From Blastomyces gilchristii SLH14081 (lineage: Eukaryota; Ascomycota; Eurotiomycetes; Onygenales; Ajellomycetaceae), in NCBI RefSeq assembly GCF_000003855.2, contig NW_003101682.1, positions 4,389,306 through 4,453,305 of the forward strand: DNA of 64,000 nucleotides, given 5' to 3'. A program made the position numbers and the translations under genes. This document shows, in pieces, positions 11,899 through 23,340 of this stretch. Position 1 is the first letter of the stretch; every line of letters starts with the position of its first letter. The notes below the pieces were generated by a model. The model had not been told where the DNA came from. It saw only the letters and a list, made by a program, of their open reading frames with translations, and ran no database searches.

Positions 11899-12844
11899 TC
11901 TGATAGTATGTCTAAAAACTGATAATAAGTGCAGACTTCTTCAGAATGTGATAATTCTGTCTATAAAGCAATTTATAGTTATTATGTCAGAGTGGTTCTA
12001 AAATGTCTCAAAAGATAGCATATAAAGAGTGATGAGTGAAAGAGCATCTGATTAACACTGCTCTACTTGTTGAGAGAAAACTTCATACTCAGATGAATGC
12101 CACATGTGAATAAATAAGGTGTGAGAAAGGGAATGAGAGTGATGAACCAGATTCAAAGAAGTTCACTCTCTACTCAGAAGAATAAAAGAGGGATGACTAT
12201 TAACAGAATTGTACAATGATAATAGAAAACAGAAATCAGAGATTATAGAATGATAGACACTATACAATCAATGAAAAGCCACTGAAATGAACATCTTTTC
12301 TAGTTAATATGAACAACACTCTTCTCTGCTATTTGAACTGAAAGATATGCAGAATCTTTCAGAGAGTTTACTTAAAGCAGTAAGAAAAGTAGCTGAGATC
12401 ACTGAATTGAAAGTGAAACTCTGTATACATATAAGAATTCTAAATGAGATTGAAGCCTTGTGTACATAGTAGCAGATTAAGACAGAAGCTAAGCAATAAT
12501 TGATATAATCTGCAGATCAAGTATTCACTATAAAGAGCTTCACTGACACAATCATCACTATTAATAAGAATAGGGAAAACCGGGTTATAATTCTGCATTA
12601 GAAGATTGAATGTTTATACAGATAGATAACTGTACTGAATCTGAAGATCTTATCATAATTGTTCATAATCTCTTCAGAAGTATACACATTATCTGAGACT
12701 GCTGCATATGATAAGAATTCAAGTATAAAATATATCAAGTCAGATAATCTGCTGAAGTCTTTAAGCTGCAATAATAACTGAAAAAATGATGCTGTAATCA
12801 GCTGACTAAGTGAAATGCAATCATATTATTGATTCAAGTATGAA

Positions 12845-13490
12845 TTATTATTATTATTATTATTCTTGAATTATAGATGTATGCAGTCAGAGACTATGAC
12901 ATCTACCTGAGAACTTTTAGTTCCCAGGGTTTTTCCTATATCTGTAAAGTTAACTATTATACATTCATCAATTTCAGATATGCAAAATCAGAAAATTCCA
13001 GCCCAGAATACAAAAACCATTTACAAATTGCAGTGTTTTAACATCTTCTGATACTTTGAAACCATTTGACAATATCATGACAAAGGAAAAGAGAACACAG
13101 TCTTAAAGATAGACACATTAAATAGATAGATAGAAAGGAATTGAAAGGAAAAGATAAAGTAAAGAAAGACTGTAAGAAAACAAATTATTAAAAGATAGTA
13201 TATAGCTGTTTTAACAGACTATATCTGGTTAATTTCCTCCTCTTCATATTCAGATAATTCTGAATTTAGCCATTTTCTTGTAGCTGCTTGAGTTTCTGAT
13301 AGAAAGTCTATTAAGTATTTAATTCCTGTCTCAGTTGAGAATAAGAATCTCATATTTAATTGATTTAGATCATACTTCTCTTTCAATCTGGCTCTGAGAC
13401 TATTGTATAATGCACAGTGCATTACAATATGCTCAGGATTCTCATTTGTATTGCAGAATGAGCATTCTATTGAGTTAAATCTATCATCAA
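12845..13490 (-). mobile_element. LINE 3' fragment L1 with target duplication
   Basis: A 5'-truncated LINE copy on the minus strand. It starts (plus strand) with a TTATTATT tract, the complement of the LINE's AAT-repeat tail, and runs into the C-terminal coding part. It is flanked by the duplication TTCAAGTATGAA (12833-12844 and 13491-13502), possibly one A longer. This is the usual product of target-primed reverse transcription. It lies in the gag region of A2 and is less mutated than its host element. Confidence 0.9.
12906..12928 (-). other. Conserved LINE 3' stem-loop (L1 copy)
   Basis: A hairpin with arms CCTGAGAACT and AGTTCCCAGG about 60 bp from the tail. The same hairpin is present in L2, L3 and L4. 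It is a candidate recognition structure for the LINE reverse transcriptase. Confidence 0.6.
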
Positions 13491-13493
13491 TTC
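13219..13493 (-). pseudogene. LINE ORF C-terminal end in L1
   Basis: The frame 13219-13422 (67 codons) reads the conserved LINE C-terminus 'MHCALYNSLRARLKEKYDLN', and upstream there is the Cys-rich finger (CSFCNTNEN-like) seen in L2, L3 and L4 context. Here Trp is kept (KWLNSELSEYEEEE), unlike in L2 and L3, so this copy suffered little G-to-A change. It ends at a TAG after 'NQI'. Confidence 0.8.
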
Positions 13494-14420
13494 AAGTATG
13501 AACTTACAGACAGACAGTTAATGAAATTTCAACAAGTCTTAAGATCTGTTACATTCCTATATGAAAAAGTGAAGTTATTATGAATAACTGATGAAAAGAT
13601 GAATCTTACAGATCTGAAGCAGTATTCATTTTTATAAATATAAAATGAGTTTTTCAAATAAATCTTGCACAACTATGAGAAAGTAAATATATAAGATAAG
13701 TATTATAAATGCTTCACTGAGTGTAAATAAGTAAGTGATCTTACATCATACTTCACACACTTCAGCTTATACTATCTTATATTAAATGAGAAGCTTTTAA
13801 TATCTTTCTGTTTATAGATCTTCATTCAAGATCTTATATCTGAGTTAAGATTGAAATTTAAATACTTAAGCTTATAATTAGATACAGTGAAAGAAGCATA
13901 TAATATTCTTATTATATAAAAACAAGTGACTCAGCTGTAATAGAAGATACTGTAATTAAGTATATTTCAGTGAAGAATGAGTAATCAGACTTCTATGACA
14001 CAACTCACACACTTAGATACAATAAATCTACATTTGAATACTATTAATAAAGTACTGAATTCTCTGAAAAAGAGATTCTCTGAGTGAAAATCCTGATATT
14101 GTGAGTATTGAGCTTGCTTCAACTGCGATGTTAAAATTATAATGTAAAAGATTATACACAGTGTACACAGTCAAGAGAAGTAAGAGAGTTAAAAAACTAG
14201 TAGAATCAGTGAGCTCAGAGATACTCACTGATATTCTGTGAAAAGTCTTCAAAGTGAAAGAAATGTCTGTATTAGATGACTCTCTGAATTCTGTAAATAC
14301 TAAGAGAAAGCAGGCTTCTGAATGAGATACAGATGAGAATGAAGAAGTGAATACTTATCTCAATATCTTATGATCTGAAATATTAATATATAGAGTGTAC
14401 TTGAGTAAGAATCAAGAGAT

Positions 14421-16602
14421 GACTGTAAAAGTGTTAGTGAACACAGAAGTTTTCATATAATATATTAATAATTATATAATCTGAAGACTGAAAGAGATCT
14501 GCTGAGTGAATAATTCTCAATGTATAAGATTATCTGATAATCATTATTTAGTATCATCTGTAAGAGTAAGAGTTGTCTTATACTTTGAAGAATGATCTTG
14601 TTATATTTGAGTGTAAGAGCTGCAGAATGTGAAATACAACCTTATTCTCAGACTTGATTGATTTCAAAAGTTCAATCTGCAGATTTAATGATATATGTGT
14701 TATATACAGTTAACTGATAGAAAGAAAACAGTGCATACAATTCTATCAACTGATATAAGAAGAACATTTCATGTCTCTGATATAGAAGAATTAAATCTGC
14801 TTATATATTAACAAGTAAAGAGAATGATTTACAAGATCTCATCTGAAAGTATCCTGTATGTCATATGAGACCTCAAAAGGAAGGAAATCAAGATAAAGAA
14901 TATATGAGAGAATAAGTGTATGAAGAAACTTCTGAAGAAGTATGAAAAAGTCTTTTAAATAGATGTTTCATCAAAATTCCTGCTGAAATGAGGATTTGTA
15001 TATAAGATTGACATGAAGCATGTGAAACCAGCCAATCAGAATGCGTATCCCCTGTCACAAATGCATCTTGAAGAACAGAAGTGTCAGATCATCAACCTTC
15101 TAAAATGTGATATTATACAACTCTTATCAAGTGTGTAAGACTTCCCAGATCTATTTGTGAAAAATGCAGATGAAGATTGATGAATGTGTATTAATTATGA
15201 AGCACTTAACAAGCTTATAATCAAGAATGAATATTCACTGTCATGAATTTAACAACAGTTTAATACAGTTGAAAATGCCTGATATCTATTAAAGGTCAAT
15301 GTTCTCTCAGAATATTAACAGACTTATATAGACAAACTATCAGTACTGTGAACTATATTTAATACTCAATGAGAGAAGTTTTAATTCCTGATAACATCAT
15401 TTAATCTGATAAATGCATTCATCATCTTTTAAATAATAATGAATACAATTCTTTATAAACAGAATGAAATCTCATGCCTTGTATATCTGAATAATGTCTT
15501 AGTCTTTCAANNNNNNNNNNNNNNNNNNNNNNNNNNNNNNNNNNNNNNNNNNNNNNNNNNNNNNNNNNNNNNNNNNNNNNNNNNNNNNNNNNNNNNNNNN
15601 NNNNNNNNNNTCTGAAGTATCTTGATAAAATGCTTATACTCTGACAGACTATAAGCTCTATATCAAATCAATTAAGTGTGTGTTTGAAATGAAAGAGTTA
15701 AAGTTCATAGAATATGTAGTAAGTGATGACTGTATACATCTCATCTCAGAGAAGCTGAATGCTATAGTGAATTGACTGCAGCTGAGAAATGTACATCACA
15801 TATAACAATTTCTCAGACTGATCTCATACTATTACAGATTCATCAATGATTTCATATTAATAGCTGTATCACTCTCAGATCTCTTAAGAGAAATGAATAC
15901 AAATCTGTGAAAGAAGAAGTTTTATTCAATCATCTGAAATGCTAGATATGAAAAGACCTTTCTTAGACTGAGAGAATATGTGATAACATTCTCAGTATGT
16001 ATTCAATCAGATCATGATAAATCTTTCTATATTGAAATAAATATATCTAAATAAGCTATTGAAGACACTCTTCTATAGATGAGTAAGAATGACAAGCTGC
16101 ATCTGATAATATATAATGATAGAAAACTATTGAGCACTGAACTTAATTACTCAGTGTATGAAAAGAAATTGCTGATAATCAAGCATATGCTGACATTGTG
16201 AGATAAATATATTAATAACAGATATATAACAACAGTGATTATGAATTATAAAAGCCTTATCTATCTATAATTGATAATAAAATCTTTTAAATACTTAGCA
16301 TGTTAAATCTCAGAGTTTCAAGTGTATAATCTTCATATCAAATACTGAAAGAGATTAATTACTATGATATCTGATACAATCAGTCACAGATCAGATTTCA
16401 TGAGTGAGAGTTCTGTAAGTCAGATATAAGAGAAGTTCACATTAAACACACTGAGAGAATACAAGAAATTGAAATGAGTAAATATAATAATCTCTCACTT
16501 AAAGAATAATAAGATGTCAGATAATAAGTATCTTGTAAAGAGAGTAGAAGAGATGCTTCTGAACTTTAAACTGAGAAAATTGAAAAATGATGTTATACTC
16601 TA
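14421..16602 (+). pseudogene. Protease, reverse transcriptase, RNase H of A2
   Basis: The protease active site reads VNTEVF at about 14445 (family DTGA). Reverse transcriptase follows at about 15170-15780: 'NYEALNKLIIKNEYSLSW', then the region with an assembly gap at 15511 just after 'YLNNVLVFQ'. RNase H lies at about 15960-16400, including the end segment that precedes the integrase zinc finger. Many Trp codons read TGA. Confidence 0.78.
15511..15610. other. Assembly gap (100 N)
   Basis: A run of exactly 100 N inside the reverse transcriptase of A2. Comparison with A4 (31229-31245) suggests only about 16 bases are missing, so the gap length is nominal. Confidence 0.95.
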
Positions 16603-16614
16603 CTGTAATCTAGA

Positions 16615-16695
16615 GCCAGCGTGGCCCAGTTGGTAAGACTCATAACCAAGGCCGCACACATTAGGGGTGCGTGGGTTCGAATCCCACCGCTGGCA
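16615..16695 (+). ncRNA. Class II tRNA-like head
   Basis: 81 nt with a perfect 7-bp acceptor stem (GCCAGCG / CGCTGGC), an A box TGGCCCAGTTGG at 16622-16633, a perfect B box GGTTCGAATCC at 16674-16684, a 5-bp T stem (GTGGG / CCCAC) and a long variable arm (GCAC / GTGC). The long arm points to a Leu- or Ser-type origin. The D and anticodon stems do not fold well, so it is probably a tRNA-derived promoter head rather than a working tRNA. Its first base is the first base after the target duplication. Confidence 0.72.
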
Positions 16696-17360
16696 CCTGC
16701 CACTTCTTACCCATGAAAGCCCCCATGTAATAGGGGCTGAGCCTAATTAGTAAGGCTTGGTGCAGGGTAGAACTCTCTACTGCAAGCCAAGCCACTAGTT
16801 AAGCGAGATCCTGCGAACACCCACCAGGGCTGGTATGAAGTGTCAATGTCCCACTATTCTACTGTGCACCCGTCAAGGTTCTAATGATATAGAGCCAAGT
16901 CTAATGTAGTGGTTATACACTACTTAAGCGAGTCCCTAACTAGAGCTATCATTGGAGCCTAGCTCCCCCTCAAATACAGGGAATGATTTTGAAAACCACC
17001 TGACTAGCAGGCCTAGACATGCATCTAGGCCCTAGGCAGGGCACCCTGATAAGCTAGAGCCTGCAAGCTCACTGCCAAGCCCTAATACTGGCAGAGAGGA
17101 CTGCAGTCATCAAGCCTATGATTAGTTGATAACACAGGGCGAGGCCACAACAGCTGATTGATAGGCCTATGAGCATCTAATGAGGCCGAGATCAGCAACC
17201 GGAAGCTTGGTGTGTACATCACCAAGTGGGCGGTGGCAGCCACTAACTAACACCCCTGAAATTAGTGGCTGGCCCGAGAGGACGGACGCGGTGATCAGTT
17301 AATTATAGAGGGTTAAATGTAATTAGCTTAAGATGCATCCTGCGGGTGGCTAGCGCCCGT
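16696..17360 (+). ncRNA. Hairpin-rich non-coding body of the chimera
   Basis: GC-normal sequence with no mutation signature and no plausible coding frame. Perfect stems seen directly: 16718-16723/16733-16738, 16740-16744/16753-16757, 16754-16765 with 16780-16793 (two-base bulge), 16906-16911/16918-16923, 16954-16958/16962-16966, 17010-17017/17024-17031, 17072-17077/17089-17094, 17206-17212/17220-17226 and 17238-17246/17262-17270. This is a chain of local hairpins, as in a structured RNA. I recognise no known RNA family. It escaped mutation, probably because no second copy was present when the LINE part was mutated. Confidence 0.6.
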
Positions 17361-18646
17361 AGAACTATTGAACAACATAATCAGACTATCAAATACAGAG
17401 AGAGGTCTATCCTTCCAGGCTATGAGACAGTTATATATAGCCTGTATTACATCAGTAGCTGATTATGAAGTTCAAGTTTAATGAAATAATCAAGAGAATT
17501 TCACTGAACTCTTTCAAAGTCTGTAAAACAGAGTCTTGAGAAGAATTCTGAGAGTATTTAAATCATCTTCTATTAAAGCAATGAAAATTGAAGCTTCAAT
17601 TTCTTCTTCTGCTATTAGATTTGAAAAGGCCTGTATGAACTATGCTCTGAGAGTTGTAAAGATGAGCTTAAATTATATAATCAGAGAAAGAGTCTCTTCT
17701 TCATTTTCATCAATTAACTCTGAAAATGAACTGAATTGAAATAGATTTCTTGATTAAAATGAAAATAATTCTTCAAAGAAAATGTCTTCTCAACTGTACA
17801 GACTATACTCTCTGATTAAAAATCAATTTTCTTCTTTAAATATTGAAAAAGTTAATCATGAGAAGTTATCTCTCTGAAGAGAAAAGCTTAAATCTTTTAT
17901 AAACTTATAAATAAGTGAACTATTAAAAGAGAAAGAATATGAACAGTATTTAAAGAGAATTTCTACAATCAATATAAAAGACTCTATTCTGATTTATTCA
18001 GATGACTTAAAAAATGAGAACTTGAATAGATTAGATGCAGACATTGCTTATACTGAAGATAATATCAATTCTATCTCAGATTTCTGAAATCTAGACTGTG
18101 AATGTGAAGTCTTTGATGCTGAACTATTTATAATAGTGAAAGCTTTCAAACTCATTGAAATAAAATCTCATAAAAGAGGAAATTATTTGAAAGAGATATG
18201 AATATTCTCTGATAGTCAAGCTGCTTTAAAAAGACTTAGAAATAGTCAGATTTATAATAATCAAATAAATCTTGAACTGATCTTAAACTCTGTTTTGAAA
18301 ATTCAAAAGAGAAGAATATCAAAGCTGATAATTCATCTACACTGAGTTCCTACTTATATGAATATTCACGACAATGAATTGGCTGATTCAGCTGTAAAAA
18401 AGAGTGTAGAATTAAGCAGATCTATTCAAAAAATTATGTCCTGATCTTTTATAAAGAGAAAAATAAAAGAATCTTGTTTAGACAAGTGAAATGAAAGCTG
18501 ACAGAAACAAAAGAAGAGTATATATTACTCAAGAGTTGAAATAAAACCTAAGTGAAAATCTTGTTTAATTAAATGTAAAAAGAAAATATTCTCATCTATA
18601 ATACAGCTGAAACTAGAACATGGCTATTTCAAATCTTATATACAAA

Positions 18647-18826
18647 TTATTATTATTATTATTATTCTTCAATTATAGATGTATGCAGTCAGAGACTATG
18701 ACATCTACCTGAGAACTTTTAGTTCTCAGGGTTTTTCCTATATCTGTAAAGTTAACTATTATACATTCATCAATTTCAGATATGCAAAATCAGAAAATTC
18801 CAGCCCAGAATACAAAAACTGTTTAC
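18647..18826 (-). mobile_element. LINE 3' end L4 nested in L3
   Basis: 180 bp of the LINE 3' end in opposite orientation (TTATTATT tract, then the reverse complement of the 3' UTR). It is flanked by the 14-bp duplication ATCTTATATACAAA (18633-18646 and 18827-18840). The frame 18679-18867 runs through the insertion and is not a gene. This is a very short 5'-truncated copy of the same LINE family. Confidence 0.92.
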
Positions 18827-19405
18827 ATCTTATATACAAAGATTTGATGATAGATTTGACTCAATAGAATGCTCATTCTGCAATACAAATGAGAATTCTG
18901 AGTATATTGTAATACACTATGCATTATACAATAGTCTCAGAGCCAGATTGAAAGAGAAGTATAATCTAAATCAATTAAATATGAGATTCTTATTCTCAAC
19001 TGAGACAGGAATTAAATACTTAATAGCCTTTCTATCAGAAACTCAAGCAGCTACAAGAAAATGACTAAATTCAGAATTATCTGAATATGAAGAGGAAAAA
19101 ATCAATCAGATATAGTCTGTTAAAACAGCTATATACTATCTTTTAATAATTTGTTTTCTTACAGTCTTTCTTTACTTTATCTTTTCCTTTCAATTTCTTT
19201 CTGTCTATCTATTTAATGTGTCTATCTTTAAGACTGTGTTCTCTTTTCCTTTGTCATGATATTGTCAAATGATTTCAAAGTATCAGAAGATGTTAAAACA
19301 CTGTAATTTGTAAACAGTTTTTGTATTCTGAGCTGGAATTTTCTGATTTTGCATATCTGAAATTGACGAATGTATAATAGTTAACTTTACAGATATAGAA
19401 AAAAC

Positions 19406-19428
19406 CCTGAGAACTAAAAGTTCTCAGG
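19406..19428 (+). other. Conserved LINE 3' stem-loop (L3 copy)
   Basis: Perfect 10-bp hairpin, arms CCTGAGAACT and AGTTCTCAGG with a 3-base loop, about 60 bp before the AAT tail. Confidence 0.6.
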
Positions 19429-19498
19429 TAGATGTCATAGTCTCTGACTGCATACATCTATAATTGAAGAATAATAATAATAATAACTGTAATCTAGA

Positions 19499-20640
19499 AT
19501 ATGTGAAGACTCTCTATCTGAAATATTTATTTAGATGTGACTTGATAACTCATATACACAAGGACTTCAGTCACTTAGAAACTTCTGAACTTATAAGTGT
19601 ACTTGAATTAAGAGTATACTGATCAAGCATGACTGAGAACATTCACATATATACTCATGAGTATCTGAATTATCAGGTTGTGAAAGAATTTAAGAAAGGA
19701 TTAGAATGCAAGAAAGTACAAGATAAGATAAAATGTATAATACAACTGTTTAAACAATGAGAGATGAATCTTATAGATATATTAATTACTGCAAATATCA
19801 ATTAAAAATTATTGAATAATAACTGCTATTGACTACACTACTGACTGATCAGTTATGAAAGCAGTTTCAGATATGACTGAGAAGATAGTGATGAAGTTCT
19901 TACATAATGAGGTCTATATCAACTATAAAATATCATACAAGATTCTAACTGATAATAATACAAATCTTGTGAAAGAAGTGATGAGGCATTTCATAAGTCA
20001 GTTATAGACATGACATTGTAGAACAATATCATATTATCTGCAGATAAATGAGAAGATGAAATACTTGAATGAAATTCTGAGTAACATGCTGATAAAATAT
20101 CTAGTGAGCAAGTCTATGAGACTATGAGATGAATATCTTGAGCAGGTGATATTAGTTATGCAGATTCAGCAGCATGCAGTCTTCAAGTGTTCGTCATTCT
20201 ATTCATTGTATGAATTGTATCTGCACATTCTGAAGAATGCTTTAGAAACGATGAGAGAGAGAATAACAGTTACAGATACAGCAGTTGCAGATACAGCAGT
20301 TGCAGACACAGAATCAAGATTGAAAGAGATCAGTCACACACATGCAAAAGCTAACAAGTTACTTCAGAACTGAGCAATTCAATTAAAAAGAATACAGGAC
20401 TCACTAGTTAAGAAATTAAGTGTCAAGATAAGAATATGAGTTCTTATATATAATGAGAGTTCTGAGAAGTTTCAATCTAGATGATTTGAGCTCTATAAAA
20501 TACTTAAATCACATTTTCTGACAATATATGCATTGGAAGAATCAGAGGGACAGATCTTATATAACTTAATAAATGATTCATGTCTTCTAGAGATGAAGAT
20601 ATAAGACTCAAGTGAATTACAATTATCTACAGCAGTATTA
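19499..20640 (+). pseudogene. Integrase of A2 (after the chimera)
   Basis: Continues the integrase zinc finger ('DFSHLETSELISVLELRVYW') and core: 'TAIDYTTDWSVMKAVS' from about 19820, 'KILTDNNTNL' near 19950, 'SYYLQINEKMKYLN' near 20030. The frame 20146-20373 holds the Val-Ala-Asp-Thr repeat linker and 'ESRLKEISHTHAKANKLL', followed by the GPY/F-like part near 20460. A1, A4 and A5 show the same order. Confidence 0.8.
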
Positions 20641-23340
20641 TGAGTGCTGAAAAAGAAGAGACTTATAATTGAAAAGTCTTGTGAAGTAAGAGAAATCATA
20701 GACACTCATAAATCAGATGATCTCGCTTATTCTGATCTTTTCACAATTATAAGAAAAGAATGAAAATTAATGCAGAAATCAGATGAATGTTACACTTTAA
20801 TAAGTGATAAGACTATAGCTGACTGTATAATATCATACTGCAGACAGTGAGTGTAACATAGTAAAAAGTAGTCTCAGAGTGACAGACTTGCATGTGAGTC
20901 AGATTGCAGAAGAAAAAGAGATTCAGAGTTGATTTTAACTGTTTATATCAGTTTAATTATACAGATAACAGAGAATGAACCATCTGAAACATTCACAGAT
21001 ATATGAGATTAAGTTATCTTAATTTCTGAGAATACTCAGAGATCAGATAAGATTAGTTTTGATAAGCTGTTCACTGTAGTAGGCTGAGTGAGTGAAAAAA
21101 GACAGTATAATATATGAGACAGAGTTTCAAGAATGAAAGCTGCTGAACCTAGTCACTGAACACTGTATTATATAGAGATTGTGTAAGAGTAGTGACTAGC
21201 AGACAAAGAAAATGTGTAAGAAAAGAAAAGAGATAATGAATTAGTTATCACCTGTAAGAGTCAGCTGTAAAAAGACAAATATTATTACACACATCACATT
21301 CATTTTCATATGTCACACATTTTACTCATTTTCAATATCATGCCACCTGCAAAAATGCTGAAACTAAAAGAAAGCTCAAAACTCAAGATCTGTAAGAAAT
21401 TCAAGAGCTGCATGCTGCTCTTACAACAATATCATATATATCTCTGATTTTTCTACTGCTCTATGTATAATATTAATGGTATTTATCACAAGATTGACTG
21501 GAATACTAATATAGAAATGTGTTTATATATGTGTAGAAAAATTAAACAAGACTAGAAGACCTGAAGAATCAGAAGTTAAGACAGAAGAGATAAAGATAAG
21601 AGAGACTGTAACAGAGAGTGTAGGCAGATCAGATGAGTAATAGCAGAAGTCATAGGAGGTAAATACTTATGATCTGATATATGCACAACCTTCTCTGCAG
21701 AGAAGGAAGAGAAAATAATGAGAGAAGGTTGAGAATAGAAGAGAATAATCTTAATAATGTTATCATCTTCAGAAATTAAAATGATCTCTGACACTGAAGC
21801 AACTAAGAACTATTAGTGTATGAAAATGTGAAGAATAGAGATGAGAATAGTTACTGAATAAATACTCACTGATCTTAGAGTTGTACATGTAATTTCAACA
21901 CACATGAGGCTTCTCAGAAAGAGAGAGAAGAATATGAGAGAATGCAGAAAGCAGAATACAGGGTATAAACAGCTCATTCTTACAATGATATCTCAGACAA
22001 GATGTACAAGTCTCACATCTACAGGTGTAAAAGAGTATGACATCTGTGTTTCTATTTCTGAAAACACAGATATTCTTCATCTGCATAATGAAGTTGAGTG
22101 ACAGATATCATAGAATAGACTGATACAGATCTATCATTTCAAAGATATTTATGAAAGTGACTATATCTATAATATTGAATTTGATTATTATAAAAAGTCT
22201 CTTGATGTCTGTACACATCACAACTTTATATATAACAAAGCTTATAATAATTTCCCTTAGAAAAATTAGCATTAGAAGAGAAGATGAAAAAAGAAAAGAC
22301 TGACACTCTTAACACTGTTAAGAAGAGAAATAATTCTCTGATATGAATACACAATTATCTCATTATAAATACTTAAAATGAATATAATAATCAGCAGTCA
22401 AAACTGAGGTTCAGATAGTTATGTTATATACAGTCTTTATACAATAAATTATTCTAGAGATCAGTAAAAACAGTGAGAGTGTATATACTAAGATATATAA
22501 TTCATCAAGTGTATGTAATATCTTCTTGAATTGAGAACAGCTGATAATGACAGCAGAAGTGATGAAGACAGATAGAGCAGAAGTAGCAGAGACAGAAGTA
22601 GTGAGAGTAGAAGTAGTAGAAGTGAGAGTAGTGAGAGCAGGAGAATCAGACACAGAGACAAGTATAAAAGATTTGAGAGAAGTGACAGAGAGAGAAACAG
22701 TAGCAGAAGAGATAGAGAGAGACACAGAAGACTCAGTCACACATAATATAAGTAATTTTATTATTATCATATTCTCTAAGTTATTGATTAATAATTTAAC
22801 ATTGAGATGTTAACTATTATCAGCAGATGCAGATCTGTCAACACATGAAGATTCTATACAAATAAAAATAATCAGTATCTGTGTTCATGCAAAATCATGT
22901 CAGAAAAAAAAACACAATCAGATACTTACTGAGAAATGAGTTGAGAGTGTATAAGAAAATGAAGAAGATATATCATTCATGATAATATATTCTGATAATT
23001 ATTAGCAGAAAAACAAGTTCTGATCATGTTTCACAATGCATTACACTTACTGCTAATGAACTGCCTGATATGAGCACTATAATGACACTTGTTATGGAAA
23101 TGAAGAGCCATTATCAGAAACACATATAATGTAATAAGTGAACAGATTAGAAAAAGCTTGATAAAGAAAAGAAGAGGCAGAAATCTTGTATGAGATAATA
23201 GCATTTGATGATGATGATAATGAGAATGATAATTGAAGAATGAAAATATTAGTGAATAAGTAATGTAAAATAGTGAAAGCTTCTCTGAGAGTGGCTTACA
23301 TGATGATCACGTAGATGGGACTGAATTTGATGAGAAAGAA
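20641..23340. other. A2 3' region with antisense frames
   Basis: Long region without recognised sense domains. Antisense frames on the minus strand: 22411-22770 (119 aa, Ser/Thr-rich, ends YNITI) and 21895-22086 (63 aa, 'TCRCETCTSCLRYHC' Cys cluster). They correspond to frames in A1, A3, A4 and A5. Confidence 0.55.

Larger units (their letters stand above)
11899..14420 (+). pseudogene. Gag region of A2 (interrupted by L1)
   Basis: This region aligns with the gag region of A4. The zinc knuckle at about 14110 keeps 'CFNC', but the following His and Cys are lost (in A4 the CX2CX4HX4C pattern is intact). No frame longer than about 75 codons survives in sense. The LINE fragment L1 splits it at 12845-13490. 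Confidence 0.65.
16615..19485 (+). mobile_element. tRNA-headed structured RNA fused to LINE 3' half
   Basis: A single insertion flanked by the 13-bp duplication ACTGTAATCTAGA (16602-16614 and 19486-19498). It starts exactly at the boundary with a tRNA-like sequence, continues with about 660 bp of unmutated, hairpin-rich non-coding sequence, and from about 17361 is LINE sequence (end of reverse transcriptase, RNase H, Cys finger, 3' UTR, AAT-repeat tail). The target is the integrase zinc-finger region of A2. The AAT tail and target duplication indicate mobilisation by the LINE machinery. A known parallel is MINE of Magnaporthe, a LINE fused to an unrelated 5' sequence. Confidence 0.85.
17361..19485 (+). 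pseudogene. LINE part (L3): RNase H, Cys finger, 3' UTR
   Basis: Aligns with 42890-44820 of L2. It starts in 'NNIIRLSNTER', after the reverse transcriptase catalytic box. The first 100 bp keep GG and CC steps; mutation then rises. The RNase H region is visible as 'IFSDSQAALKRLRNSQI' at about 18200 and 'NELADSAVKKSVELS' at about 18370. It is interrupted by L4 at 18647-18826. The C-terminal Cys finger (ECSFCNTNE...) is at about 18865 and the tail is AATAATAATAAT at 19470-19485. Confidence 0.85.

Noticed and set aside
12845..12870. TTATT microsatellite
   Set aside because: It is the complement of the LINE AAT-repeat tail; the same holds at 18647-18666.
16615..16695. A functional nuclear tRNA gene
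   Set aside because: Acceptor, T arm and promoter boxes are fine, but the D and anticodon stems do not fold. The 5' end coincides with an insertion boundary and no T-run terminator follows. A tRNA-derived head fits better.
16696..17360. Group I or group II intron, or a known ribozyme
   Set aside because: No conserved group I core, group II domain V, or hammerhead core was found by eye.
18679..18867. Frame of 62 codons in L3
   Set aside because: It crosses the border of the nested L4 insertion and its duplication, so it is a chance frame.
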